DNA from: Terebella lapidaria
Lineage: Eukaryota; Annelida; Polychaeta; Terebellida; Terebellidae
DNA length: 64,000 nt
Direction: 5' to 3'
NCBI GenBank assembly: GCA_949152475.1
Contig: OX424570.1
Location: forward strand, 24,300,694 to 24,364,693
Shown: positions 9,881 through 19,715 of the stretch, in pieces
Position numbering within the stretch: position 1 is the first letter of the stretch
How the letters are laid out: every line of letters starts with the position of its first letter
The notes under the pieces: generated by a model
Database searches by the model: none
Seen by the model: only the letters and a program-made list of their open reading frames with translations
Told to the model about the DNA's origin: nothing
Program-made: the position numbers and the translations under genes

Positions 9881-10610
9881 ACCGTTAACCGAGAGGTGTC
9901 CGTCTCCGGCTCAACCGGCTTCTCCGGGTTTTTCCGGCTCCCTTTCAACTGCTTCTCCAAGCGAAGTATCTGCAATTTTGAAGTATCTCTGCCATCAGGA
10001 GGGTTGAAAAGAGTCTCAGCCAGTTGAATCTGCCTCTCAGACGAACATCTAGACTGCAAGTTGGGCGTTTCCGCCATCTGTACTGCTTCGTCAACTGCAT
10101 ATCTGCTCACTGGTATTACTGCTTGTCGACACTGGAAACTGCATACATTCTGTCCAGAAGGAGGCGCCTTCCTATCTGGGGTGATGTTTCTCTGTTTCTG
10201 TCGATCTGCAGTCGGTTTACTGTCTCTGCTAAGTGGAAACTCCGGTCGGATGTCTACAGCCGGAAAACTTTTCTGTCTTAATTCTCCGAATACGGAAGAC
10301 GTGTAGCTGCTACTCTGGAGATACTAGACCGCTAACCCAGGTTCTTCTGGACCCCTGGCCGCTACCCTGGACTGGTTGACTATACGCTCAACCCAGTCAG
10401 AACCTCTAGGATGTCTCTATCCGGTCTCTGCACCGCTTTCCGCTCTGCTTCCTTTCTCCGCCCTGTTTCCGGAACCAGCACTTGCTCACTGTTCCAACTT
10501 CTTGCGGTCGCTCTCTGCCGGAACTCAACGTTTTACCAGGGTCTCAGCTATCTCCTTCTCCTGCTCTACAGCTCACTCCGTCTTCTCATATTTCTGCGTC
10601 CTCTGCGGCT
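9881..10610 (-). other. Spacer between pol and the first accessory gene
   Basis: About 730 bp with the same CTGC/TCCG-rich composition as the rest of the element. A frame of about 99 codons (9811-10110) has no ATG start and no recognised domain, so I do not call it a gene. The low-coordinate end runs into the internal promoter at 9791-9862. Confidence 0.5.
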
Positions 10611-13600
10611 TTACTCCGAGTCCGTATCCGACTCAGAGACCGTCGGTTCCGTCTCCGGAACACTACTCTGCTTCGGCGGCTCCGTCTGCCTCCAGGAATC
10701 CGCCATTCTCCGCTTCATCCATCTCGGATGCTTGACACCATTATACGGTTTCAGCAAATCGAAGTGAACCACCTTCTGTCGAGTTTCACTCTCTGCAATC
10801 TCGTAGGTCACGTCGGTAAATCTGCTCAGCACTAGCTTTGGACCGCTCCACTTCCTCTGCAACTTGGGAGCTTTGCCCTTCTTCCGTGTTTTGACCGCTA
10901 TCCACACTCGGTCTCCTGGCTGGAACTGATTGTCGACCTTCCTCCGGTCGTACAGCTTCTTCTGCCGTTCCATTTCTCTGCCAGATTTCGCTCGAACCGC
11001 CTTGTATACCGCTTCTAGTCGCTCCCGGAGCTGACTGCCATACTCTGTTACTTCTGCCGTTGATTCTCCCGGCGGTCTGCCAATCAGTAACTCAACCGGA
11101 GTGTTGACTTCTCTGCCCAGCATCAGCAAGTTGGGACTCTGCCCGGTTGTCTCCTGCGGGGTACTCCGGTAAGCTGCCATCGCCAACGGTACTAGCTGAT
11201 CCCAGTTGGTCTGCCGCTCGCTTACGTACAGGCTCAGGATCTGCTGCAGCGTCCGGTTGAATCGCTCAATGAAACCGTCCGACTGAGGTCGGAAAGCGGT
11301 TGTCCGTGTCTTGTGAATCCCCAGGATTCTGCAAACATTTCTCAGCAAGTCGGACTCGAAATTTCTGCCTTGGTCGGTGTGGATCTCCATCGGGATGCCG
11401 TACCGCGCTGCAAACTGGTTGACGAATATGTCCGCAACCGTCACCGCTTCCTGATTCGGCATCGGGTAAGCCTCTACCCACTTGGTGAAGTAATCGCCGA
11501 TTACTAAGATGTACCGGTTCCCCCGGGTGGATTTAGGTAACGGACCCATCACGTCCATTGCCACCCTCTCCATGGGCGCTCCAACCCGGTATTTCTGCAT
11601 CGGAGATCGTTTCAAGTTCTGCATACTTCTTGACGCACATTCGTCACAGCTCAGCACCCACTGCTTTATGTCCCGCATCATAGCCGGCCAGAAATACCGC
11701 CTCCGAATGCTAGCCGCCATCCTTCTGCTTCCGAGGTGTCCTCCCGTCCGGCTCTGGTGGGCCAGACGGAAAATCTCCTGTCTCAGCTCCTTCGGGGTTA
11801 TTAACTGCATTCGGCTGGTTCCTTCTGCCGTTTTCCATTTCCGGTAGACTACTCCGTCGACTTTCAGCAAGGTCTTCCGCATTCCGTACAGCACTTTCTC
11901 CTCGCTGCTCATGCTGGAAAAGTCTGCACTGCCAGCTGTACCGCTCCCGTCGATCAGCGACGTCACCAGAGGGTACCAAGGTTCTGCTTGCTGTATTCTC
12001 CGCAAATCATCTGGTCGATATTTCTGCCCCAGCACAGTATCCTGATCCGCATTTTCCGCCAGCCTGATCTGCTCTGCAACCGCATCCGTTTTTCCTGGAA
12101 CTGCCTTCTCCGTCACCGCAACCGCAACCGGCTTCCGGGACGCTGCTTTCTCCGTCACCGCAACCGCAACCGGCTTCCGGGACGCTGCTTTCTCCGTCAC
12201 CGCAACCGCAACCGGCTTCCGGGACGCTGCTTTCTCCGTCACCGCAACCGGCTTCCGGGACGCTGCTTTCCCCGTCACCGCAACCGCAACCGGCTTCCGG
12301 GACGCTGCTTTCTCCGCTACTGCAACCGCCTTCCTTGGGACTGCTTCCTCCGTCAGTTCTGCTTCTCCGCCTGATCTCCTTGACCGCTTCCGGCGTCCCC
12401 CCTTCCTTGGCTTGGGCTGAGGAGTTTCTTCACTTCGTGTCTGCCGGATTCTTTCTCCGTAGTTCCAGGCGTCTATCTTGGCTTGTTTCCAGTCGATTTT
12501 TCCGCATTGGCTGCATGGGGATCTGGACAAGGCATCCGCATTATTATGGATTCGCCCCGGACGATGTTCGATGTCGAAATGAAACTCACTCAGGAGCACA
12601 ATCCACCCGGCTACCTGCCCCTGGGGCTCCTTGAAATTCATAAGCCAGGTAAGACTGCCATGATCCGTGCGAAGAAGGAAGTGTCGTCCCAGCAAGTACT
12701 GCTTATTCTTCTGTACCGCAAACACAACCGCCAGGAGCTCCTTCCGAGTGACACAGTATCTCCGTTCTTCTTTGGTTAGGCTGCGGCTCAAGTAGGTTAT
12801 CACCCGCTCCTGGTTGCCCTGCTTCTGTGACAGTACTGCTCCCAGCCCGGTGTCACTGGCGTCCGTGTCCAGGATATATCGGCCTTGCTCCCTTGGGTAC
12901 CCGAGTATCGGTGCCGATACTAGGCGGTTCTTCAGCTCTGCAAATGCCTGTTCTTGCTCCGTCTGCCACCGAAACTGCACCCCTTTTTCCGTCAAGTGAT
13001 TCAGCGGCGCTGCAATCTCGGAGAACTTCGGCACGAACTTCCGGTAATAGGAGCAAAGTCCCAGAAAACTGCGCAGCTCCGTCAGGTTGGTGGGTGTCCG
13101 CCACTTCCGTACTGCCTCCGTTTTTGCCGGGTCGGTGCGGATACCGTCTCTGCCGACTATGTGACCTAGGAAAGACACCTCCGGCTGGAAGAACTTGCAT
13201 TTTGACGGTTTGACTTTTAGGTCTGCCTCTCTCAGCTTGCTGAACACCTCCTGAAGATCACGGATGTGATCCTCCAGGGTCTTGCTGTAGACTATGATGT
13301 CGTCCAGATATATGAGGCAGGTCTTCCAGGACAAACCGCCTAGCACCTTCTCCATCAACCGCTCGAACGTACCCGGAGCATTGCACAAGCCGAAACTCAT
13401 TACTTTGAACTGGTAAAGGCCGCCAGGAACACAGAAGGCCGACTTTTTCCGGGCGTCTTCATCCATCCCGACCTGCCAGTAGCCACTGGTCAGGTCGAGA
13501 GTGGAGAACCATTTGGCGTCTGCACAGGCTGCTATGGTGTCGTCTATTCTCGGCAACGGATAAGCATCTTTCTCCGTGACTGCATTTAACCGCCGGTAAT

Positions 13601-14690
13601 CGACGCAGAACCGGGTGGTCCCATCCTTTTTCTTCACGAGGACAATCGGGGAAGCCCACGGACTGCTACTTTCTTCAATGACGTTCTTGTCTTTCATCTC
13701 CTGAATCAGACTGCTCACCAGCTCTCTCTTGTCTGGCGGAATTCTTCTGGTTGGCTGCTTAATCGGCCGGTGACTGCCCGTGTTTATCTGATGTTGTACC
13801 TCGTTGGTCTGCCCCAGTTCTCCGGCATCATTACTGAAGGTCGGCTTATTCCGAAATAGGAGGTCGGTTACTCTCTCGCGGAAATGACTCGGCACTGCAT
13901 CCTGGGTCTGCTCTGCTAACTGCCGCAGCTTCTCGTACCCGCTCCAATTCCGCCCGGCCTCTGACTCCGTGGAAATCTGCACCTTCCTGCTCCGCTCCGC
14001 CAACGGCACAACACTGCAACCGGCTGCTAAGGTGGTCATCGTCGCCAACTGCGCTCCTTTCTTGATGATTACCGGCTCTGCCATCACGTTGATCACTCGA
14101 ACCGGGACTGTTCCTTGCTTTATCCGGGATAAAGTTCTCCCGATCAGCCAAGGTCTTTTCTCAGTAGGCTCCTGCGGCATTTCTAGTACTCCTTCTGCTT
14201 CACGGACACTCTCTGCTTGTCCTATAATCAGCTGTTCCGTTTCCGGCGGAATTTGGTAATCTGCTACAGCGTTGATCGGAAACGGCTCCCTGGTCTGCTC
14301 GAACATGGTGAGGAACACCTCCTGGCTGCCCATCTGCATGGTCATTCGGTCGAAATTTATGCCGGATATCCGGGAACGGATGAAATCCATTCCCAGTATT
14401 CCTTCGTCTTCACAGTCTGCAATCTCGAACGTCACGGTCTCAGCTACTCCTGCGATGTTGAGTGGGAGTTCTTTCCGGCCATGTGTCCGTATGTTACTTC
14501 CGTCAACCATTGAAAGACGAATCGGCGACCGCTTCAGCTTCATTCCGGGTTTTCGGATCCGTTCCCAGGTTTGTAGGTTGAGCATTGTGACAGTGCTGTC
14601 GGTGTCGATTATCAGCGTTACTGGCTCTCCGCATACTCTGGCTGTCACACACATGCCCACCTCGCCCCTGGGACCGGGTCCGTGAACCAC
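10611..14690 (-). CDS. pol: Pol polyprotein: protease, RT, RNase H, integrase
   Basis: About 1359 codons. An aspartic-protease-like segment lies near residues 20-110. Reverse transcriptase spans about 320-500, with FCVDYRRLN and the catalytic YLDDIIVYS near residue 460. RNase H starts near 605 with DTDASDTGLGAVLS. A Lys/Arg-rich linker with a 14-residue tandem repeat follows. The integrase has an HHCC zinc motif (HQSRTGGHL and CDEC, about 978-1013), then MDVMGPLP, HTDQGRNFES and an ERFNRTL segment (about 1043-1145) as the DDE core, and a GPY/F-like C-terminal module (RKWSGPKLV). RT and RNase H before integrase place it in Ty3. The exact start is uncertain because the frame stays open a little upstream and translation probably depends on gag. 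Confidence 0.93.
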   Translation of the reverse strand: MVHGPGPRGEVGMCVTARVCGEPVTLIIDTDSTVTMLNLQTWERIRKPGMKLKRSPIRLSMVDGSNIRTHGRKELPLNIAGVAETVTFEIADCEDEGILGMDFIRSRISGINFDRMTMQMGSQEVFLTMFEQTREPFPINAVADYQIPPETEQLIIGQAESVREAEGVLEMPQEPTEKRPWLIGRTLSRIKQGTVPVRVINVMAEPVIIKKGAQLATMTTLAAGCSVVPLAERSRKVQISTESEAGRNWSGYEKLRQLAEQTQDAVPSHFRERVTDLLFRNKPTFSNDAGELGQTNEVQHQINTGSHRPIKQPTRRIPPDKRELVSSLIQEMKDKNVIEESSSPWASPIVLVKKKDGTTRFCVDYRRLNAVTEKDAYPLPRIDDTIAACADAKWFSTLDLTSGYWQVGMDEDARKKSAFCVPGGLYQFKVMSFGLCNAPGTFERLMEKVLGGLSWKTCLIYLDDIIVYSKTLEDHIRDLQEVFSKLREADLKVKPSKCKFFQPEVSFLGHIVGRDGIRTDPAKTEAVRKWRTPTNLTELRSFLGLCSYYRKFVPKFSEIAAPLNHLTEKGVQFRWQTEQEQAFAELKNRLVSAPILGYPREQGRYILDTDASDTGLGAVLSQKQGNQERVITYLSRSLTKEERRYCVTRKELLAVVFAVQKNKQYLLGRHFLLRTDHGSLTWLMNFKEPQGQVAGWIVLLSEFHFDIEHRPGRIHNNADALSRSPCSQCGKIDWKQAKIDAWNYGERIRQTRSEETPQPKPRKGGRRKRSRRSGGEAELTEEAVPRKAVAVAEKAASRKPVAVAVTGKAASRKPVAVTEKAASRKPVAVAVTEKAASRKPVAVAVTEKAASRKPVAVAVTEKAVPGKTDAVAEQIRLAENADQDTVLGQKYRPDDLRRIQQAEPWYPLVTSLIDGSGTAGSADFSSMSSEEKVLYGMRKTLLKVDGVVYRKWKTAEGTSRMQLITPKELRQEIFRLAHQSRTGGHLGSRRMAASIRRRYFWPAMMRDIKQWVLSCDECASRSMQNLKRSPMQKYRVGAPMERVAMDVMGPLPKSTRGNRYILVIGDYFTKWVEAYPMPNQEAVTVADIFVNQFAARYGIPMEIHTDQGRNFESDLLRNVCRILGIHKTRTTAFRPQSDGFIERFNRTLQQILSLYVSERQTNWDQLVPLAMAAYRSTPQETTGQSPNLLMLGREVNTPVELLIGRPPGESTAEVTEYGSQLRERLEAVYKAVRAKSGREMERQKKLYDRRKVDNQFQPGDRVWIAVKTRKKGKAPKLQRKWSGPKLVLSRFTDVTYEIAESETRQKVVHFDLLKPYNGVKHPRWMKRRMADSWRQTEPPKQSSVPETEPTVSESDTDSE
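12112..12330 (-). repeat. In-frame minisatellite inside pol
   Basis: About five units of 42 bp, one of them 36 bp, encode repeats of EKAASRKPVAVAVT in the linker between RNase H and integrase. All unit lengths are multiples of three. The repeat is lysine- and arginine-bearing and lacks other recognisable domains. Confidence 0.85.
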
Positions 14691-14752
14691 CTGCCGGTTA
14701 TGGGGGTGTCCTCTCTTCCGGGTCCCGGATTTCCCCTTTTCCGCGACCCGCT

Positions 14753-16042
14753 CTAGTTTTCCGGCTGCTGCTGCTGCTGCTGTCGTGGCTGCTGCAATTG
14801 TTGCTGCTGCTGCTGCTGCGGCTGCTGCTGCTGCTGCTGTTGTCGCGGCGACTGCTGTTGTTGTGGTTGACGCCGCTGCTGCTGCTGCTTCGGCTGCCTA
14901 CAGTCTCGGGCAAAATGCCCTTTCCGGCCACAGTTGAAACATTCTAAATCCGCTCGGGAACTGCGCTGCTGCTGCTGCCGGCTAACCGCTTCCTTGACCT
15001 GAGTCATCAGATCCGCCAACTGCTGCTGAGTCTGCTCGGCTTGCTTCCGCAATTCGTTCACCTGCTGGCTCCACTCCGGCTCCGTGTTCAGCTGCCTCGT
15101 CCGGTGTCGCTCCGCTGGTCTGCTGTTGTCCGTTTTCATGATGCTCTCATACTCGGTAGCGAAAGCCAGGGCCTGCGACAGCGTTTCCGGGTGGCTTTTC
15201 AATACCGACAACCGCATATCTCGGTTAGTCAGGCTGTTGCAGAAATGCATCTTCATGAGCACTTCTGTTGTTGCCGGATCTGCTTTTGGGTAAGCTAGCC
15301 GCGTCTTGCTCCGTATGTCTCTGGCCAGCTCGGACAGCTCCTCCTCCGGCTGCAATTTCCGTGTCTGCAATTCCGCCTGGAAAACAAATGTTTTCTCCCC
15401 CGGACAAAACTGCTGTTTTAATGCCGCCACAACCGTATCAAAGCTGCGTCTCTGCTCCGCGGACAGATCCAGTAGTATGCTGCGGGCGTTACCTCTCAAA
15501 CTGACACATAAGTTCAGCGCCTTTTCCTCTGCTGTCCAACGGTAGTACCGAGCGTATTCAAGGAGGTGAGCCTCATACTCCGGCCACGGATCAGTTCCGT
15601 CGTATGTCATTAATCTGGCTACTCCTGCCCTTGGTGCTGGTTGTTGTACTGCTTCTGCCTGCTGCTGCTTTCCGGTTACTGCCAGGTGCTGCTGAAACAC
15701 CTCCATTTGGGTCGCCAATAATCTGGTCAGGTTGTCGACTAAATTCTCTCCGCCTTCCAGGTCCGCATCCGGTTCCCGATCGCCAGCCTGGTCCGGAAAG
15801 TTAATTTCCGCCTCTGCTAACTGCTCTGCAGGCTGTACTCCTTGAGGAACCCGGAGGGGCTCTTCTGCAACTGCTTTCTGCATTTCCGGCTGCAACAGCT
15901 TCCGCTCGGCAGGACGAACTGCTTCCTTTTCCGCAACCGGCATCTGCAACGGCTCAGCTCCTACTGCTCCTACAGGCTGCTCCGTGTCCGACACGGCTGC
16001 CTTCAGCTGTTGTTCCGCCAATTTGCCCCGTCTAGTAGTCAT
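14753..16042 (-). CDS. gag: Gag polyprotein of the Ty3 element
   Basis: 429 codons starting from an ATG 10 nt beyond the primer site. The N-terminal third is rich in Ala, Glu and Gln. The middle (about residues 145-310) resembles a retrotransposon Gag capsid region, with motifs such as TYDGTDPWPEYEAHL and SLRGNARSILLDL. Near residue 370 is a CCHC zinc knuckle, CFNCGRKGHFARDC, expected to bind the element RNA. The C-terminus is a Gln-rich tract encoded by CAG/CAA repeats. Pol follows in another frame; many Ty3 elements express pol by ribosomal frameshifting or read-through. Gag would form the particle in which the RNA is copied. Confidence 0.9.
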   Translation of the reverse strand: MTTRRGKLAEQQLKAAVSDTEQPVGAVGAEPLQMPVAEKEAVRPAERKLLQPEMQKAVAEEPLRVPQGVQPAEQLAEAEINFPDQAGDREPDADLEGGENLVDNLTRLLATQMEVFQQHLAVTGKQQQAEAVQQPAPRAGVARLMTYDGTDPWPEYEAHLLEYARYYRWTAEEKALNLCVSLRGNARSILLDLSAEQRRSFDTVVAALKQQFCPGEKTFVFQAELQTRKLQPEEELSELARDIRSKTRLAYPKADPATTEVLMKMHFCNSLTNRDMRLSVLKSHPETLSQALAFATEYESIMKTDNSRPAERHRTRQLNTEPEWSQQVNELRKQAEQTQQQLADLMTQVKEAVSRQQQQRSSRADLECFNCGRKGHFARDCRQPKQQQQRRQPQQQQSPRQQQQQQQPQQQQQQQLQQPRQQQQQQPEN

Positions 16043-16052
16043 ACTGCAGATG

Positions 16053-16070
16053 ATCCCACCGCTGCCACCA
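16053..16070 (-). other. Primer-binding site, tRNA-Leu type
   Basis: In element sense the site reads TGGTGGCAGCGGTGGGAT and begins 6 nt inside the 5' LTR edge. Its complement, ATCCCACCGCTGCCACCA, equals the 3' end of animal tRNA-Leu (AAG/TAG type, as I recall that sequence) including CCA. The gag start codon lies 10 nt downstream. Confidence 0.88.
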
Positions 16071-16889
16071 AAAAGTTGTAACGGGTTTGCACCCTTCTGT
16101 GACGTCTTGATAAACCGGTTTTCTAGGGAGGTGGGTGAGTTGTTGTTTAACCGGAGCTGAAACGGTAAAACTCCGGGAAACTGCTACTACTACGGTTGAA
16201 CTCCGGCTAGAAGTCTCTAAGGTTGGTAGCGTGGTCTGGAATGGACCTCTTAACCGTTGCCCGACTGCTAATCTGCAACTGCACCTGTAAAGTAAGGATC
16301 CGGAGGCGTTTCCGTCTCCGGGTACTGCAACTGCTCCGTCGGGAAACCGCTTTACTGCAACAGCTCCGTCGTTTTCCGTCTTACTGCAAACTGCGACTGC
16401 GCCTGGAATAAAGAATCCGGGAACGTTGCCGTTTCCGAGTACTGCAACCGCTCTGCCAGGTTCCGCCGTACTGCAATCTGCTCCGGTTGGCTCCGCCTCA
16501 CTGCAACCTGGTACCGCACCTGAAATGGAGTATCTCGGAAGTGTTCCCACTCCCGGTTACCGCAACCGCTCCGTCAGGTACTGCCTCTGCAACTCCGTCG
16601 TCCGGTACCGCCTCTGCAACTGCTTCGTCGTTCCCGTCTCTGCAACTGCTCCGTCCGATACCGCCTCCGTAGTTGCTCCGTTGAATTCCACCTCCGTCTC
16701 CGTCTCCGTCTCCTTCCTCGGTGATCTGGGTTCTTGGATCACCCTAAGACGTCGTTACAACTTGGTCTTAACCGACTGTAGTCTTATCTCCCTTTACTCC
16801 GTATAACTGTCTTTTCCGGGAAACTAACTTTATGATAACTTCCAGTTCCCTAACGAACACGGAAAAACAACTCGGTTGAAGTTTTCATG

Positions 16890-16895
16890 TTTATT
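16890..16895 (-). terminator. Polyadenylation signal in the LTR
   Basis: AATAAA in element sense lies about 120 nt after the predicted start of transcription. The 3' LTR copy at 5755-5760 would serve the genomic RNA and probably the two downstream genes as well. Confidence 0.6.
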
Positions 16896-17035
16896 TTCCA
16901 AGTTCACAGTCGGAAGACTTAACTGCTATCATCTGGATGACTCTATCCGGAACAAGGGAGTACTCTGCTATGAGAGAAGGGGTCTGCACAGGTCGACGTC
17001 AGGACACCAACTCCGCCGTCCGCTGTGAAGCGGGG

Positions 17036-17100
17036 GCTTTTATAGACCTGAGACCCACGTCACGTGACCAACCTATTGTGCCGTCATAGTCCGCCAAAAC
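17036..17100 (-). promoter_or_regulatory. LTR promoter: TATA box and CACGTG E-box
   Basis: In element sense a TATAAAAGC box (17036-17044) follows a CACGTG palindrome about 16 bp upstream. A CRE-like site lies further upstream and is clearest in the 3' LTR copy. The internal promoters at 9791 and 8551 use the same parts, which suggests shared host factors such as bHLH-zip and CREB/ATF proteins. The sites are seen; the factors are inferred. Confidence 0.7.
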
Positions 17101-17462
17101 ACTGATATTTTCCGGATTTCTAAAAACACTCTAGAACCAATCAGTGGCTGACACGTCACCTTTTAAACCGAAAACGAGGCTGATCACATGACCTTCCGGA
17201 AATAACGTCATTACGTTTTTGTACTCCATTGTTCCGGCTCCGTCTCCGGTTCCGTCTCCGTCTCCGGATCCGTCTCCGGCTTTACCAACATCATAAATTA
17301 CTAAGTTCCAAGACGGAAAACCTTTAAAACATTAACAATACGGAACCGTAAGAACCTTTAAACACATATACATCCTAATAAACGGTTATTTAACCATAAT
17401 ATCACAAAACACTAACAGAATTACCTAGGGGAAACCTTTGGGTACGCCCCAAAACCGTTACA

Positions 17463-17466
17463 ATAT
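17463..17466. repeat. Target-site duplication, right side
   Basis: ATAT directly follows the right LTR and matches 4936-4939. Confidence 0.9.
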
Positions 17467-18264
17467 ATCAAGAATGATAAACATAGAAGAGGGAACTGCG
17501 AACTCTGATATGTCACTCTTTTTAGTAATCATTGATAGTTTTGCTATCACTACAAATAAAAAATATATCATATTCATGAGATGTATCCGGTGACCATGGC
17601 AACTTTATTGCTCATACGGACCGTGCAAGACTGGTATTCAAGTTTAGAATTATTGAATGGATTCCAGAAAATGCTGTCACATATTGTCACACTTTATTGA
17701 ATATTCATGACGTCTGTCAGCAAGAAGGGGGGGGGGGGTGTTCATGCGATCATTCAACCGGGGTAGCATTGTTTTATGGGTCGGTTTTGGCCCCCAAATC
17801 ACGATCACCAATGACGAAAACATTTAAGCTTAAAAATTATGGCGGTAAAATTGAGTGCTGCCAGCTCTTCCTGAACCCCAATGATAAATGGTGGGAAAAT
17901 GGAATGTAATTAACCTAATTAACTTGTGTTACCCTACTGACATCAAGAACACTCATTACAAAAGTTTCCAACAAAACTGTCATGTCTTCATAGCTAATTA
18001 GGATTGGCATGCTGCAAAAACTATAATAATCCACGACATTAAACTTATCATCTTTCAAGAGTAAGTATCCTGGCTTTAGTTGGACTTCAAAAACAACAGT
18101 CTTTAAAACAAAATGGGAGAGTTTCTCCACAGATTGAGCATACACTATCATTCATGAATGTGAGTCTTAATGCTGATAGTGAGCTCAATCAAACATAAAT
18201 CATGATGATACCCACCATCGTGAGTCCAGTCATCTGTATTCTGATATAATTAACTCAGTTTTCT

Positions 18265-18430
18265 CTGCAAGCGAAATTGTTAACGTCACAGTACACCATA
18301 TCTAGGTAAAATGCCAATTATCTGATACTGCGGCGGTTCGGTTTCTCAGCAACCTGAGCGCTAATCGATACCATACCCTGTGTGCAATATTCGATAAATG
18401 CTTGACATAAATATCAAAAATTGTCACTCG
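18265..18430 (-). repeat. Dispersed repeat family G (again at 21725-21890)
   Basis: Shares AAAATGCCA, CAACCTGAGCGCTAATCGAT and GTGCAATATT with the other copies. Confidence 0.5.
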
Positions 18431-18639
18431 TACCATGTATGGACCTTCAGCTCATATGAAAAAACGCAAGACATGAAACAGGAATCAGGAAACAATTAAC
18501 ATGAAATATTAAATTTCCAATTCAAATCCCAGATAATGACACTTCAATCAAGGCAGGTTCATCATTATGATGACTATCCTTTGGATGTCACGTGATCATT
18601 TCACATCATTGCGAAAGCCAAATCAATGATTTACATGTG

Positions 18640-18965
18640 AAGGACAGTAAAACCACGGAAATTACCATGACAACCACATGCTTGAAGGGGGCTTCCCTCG
18701 CGACACTTCCGGCTTAAAGTTAACAACCCGACACTGTGGATGAATTAACTGTTGGACACATTATGTCCTTTATGCACCAACTCAGCATTAAAAGCGAATA
18801 CATGCTGGCTTTGCGTGTATTTTTACATCCGGTGGATTACGCTAATAGTGTTATCAGCATGGTGCCTTGTTTAATGCACTTATATAAGGTATGTTCACTC
18901 GGGTCATGTACTACATCATGTACGACCTTCACCTTTCATCCATAACTGATAATGCAGATGTGAAT
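18640..18965 (-). repeat. Dispersed repeat family F (again at 22100-22425)
   Basis: Shares ATCCGGTG, GCTAATAGTGTTATCAGCAT, TGCACTTATATAAGGT and GACCTTCACCTTTC with 34055-34350 and 42190-42560 in reverse. Confidence 0.6.
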
Positions 18966-19586
18966 AATACAATACTTTTACAAAACAACTTTTGGATTAG
19001 AAAAAAATCCGACAAAACGTACCAGGGGCAAACACTATGGAATATATAGCTATATATAGTCGTTTCTACTACATGTATATACAATTGCTAAACATCCAAT
19101 TAAAAGAATTCAGAAATCATCAACGAACCCGATGATACAAATGTATAAACTTGACTGTGCGTAACTTAAAAATATCATGCTTGTTCCGATATTTGAGATA
19201 TATCGATTTGATTCCAATAATCCCATCATTGGGAGAATTCAGAGACCACGGAGACGGGCTTTGCTTCCATTAAAACGCGTTTGATGTTTTCACTGGTATC
19301 ATAAAAATATTGTAATATTGATACAATTATTTACGTTGGAAAGTATTGCACCTGTGTGGTAACTGAATTGGACAGGAGCTGAACGTAATAACTACGCGGT
19401 GGTGTTATTACAAATTTCTAATATAGTGTGCTCGATTCGAAAAACATTGAACAGATGTATATGTGGGAGATGCCTTTGTATGCGGCTTTCTTATCCTAAT
19501 CGTCCTTATTGGAAATATTCGTCCTAATTTGAAGTTATAATCATGTAAATGTTTGGGTATGAGATGTGTTTGTGTGCGTCATTCAC
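18966..19586. other. No gene recognised
   Basis: Single-copy-looking AT-rich DNA inside the duplicated unit. The same sequence is at 22426-23045. Confidence 0.5.
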
Positions 19587-19715
19587 AAGGGAAGAAGAAG
19601 AAGAAGAAAGAATGAAGTTTAACGGCACTTTGGGCTCAAGAAGGCCATTTCAGTGCCAAACAAAGATATAAAAGTAGTATCAAGAATGATAAGACCGAAA
19701 GTTTTACAATTAATC
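19587..19715 (-). mobile_element. LINE 3'-tail fragment
   Basis: (GAA)n on the plus strand, then GGCACTTTGGGCTCAAG and about 90 bp of 3' UTR. It is the same insertion as 23046-23172, copied by the duplication. Confidence 0.85.

Larger units (their letters stand above)
4940..17462 (-). mobile_element. Ty3/gypsy-type LTR retrotransposon, 12.5 kb, looks whole, with two extra zinc-finger genes
   Basis: Two LTRs of 1388 and 1386 bp begin TGTAACGG and end CCGTTACA. They enclose, on the minus strand, a tRNA-Leu primer site, gag, pol in the order protease, RT, RNase H, integrase, then two extra genes and a polypurine tract. RT-RNase H before integrase is the Ty3 order. The target duplication is the 4-bp ATAT on both sides. 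The LTRs differ by about four substitutions and one 2-bp gap (about 99.7% identity), so the insertion is young. The main frames look open, so the element looks whole. Its empty target survives near 20920-20940 in the second copy of the host duplication. The two zinc-finger genes in the env position, each with its own promoter, are unusual. I could not place the clade within Ty3. Confidence 0.95.
16077..17462 (-). repeat. 5' LTR of the Ty3 element
   Basis: Direct repeat of 4940-6327. In element sense it precedes the primer site and gag, so it holds the genomic promoter. TATA at 17036-17044 puts the transcript start near 17010, which leaves a long R-U5 of roughly 900 nt. An AATAAA lies at 16890-16895. 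Confidence 0.95.
4857..17476 (-). mobile_element. LINE 3'-tail fragment split by the Ty3 element
   Basis: The two pieces are 4857-4939 and 17467-17476. Target duplication ATAAACATAGAAG at 4844-4856 and 17477-17489. The Ty3 element landed inside this LINE tail. Confidence 0.85.

Noticed and set aside
6611-9881. The accessory genes as an env gene
   Set aside because: No signal peptide, no transmembrane helix and no fusion-peptide-like segment. Both proteins start with zinc fingers and are highly charged.
9561-9881. N-terminal extension of the acidic zinc-finger protein
   Set aside because: The open frame has no ATG in this part and overlaps the TATA, CACGTG and CCAAT boxes, so the ATG at 9560 is the better start.
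16053-16070. A tRNA gene suggested by the match to tRNA-Leu
   Set aside because: Only the last 18 nt match and the position next to the LTR explains it as a primer site.
16032-16550. 172-codon frame in the R-U5 part of the 5' LTR
   Set aside because: Repetitive GAVAV-type low-complexity translation, runs across the primer site and has no recognised domain.
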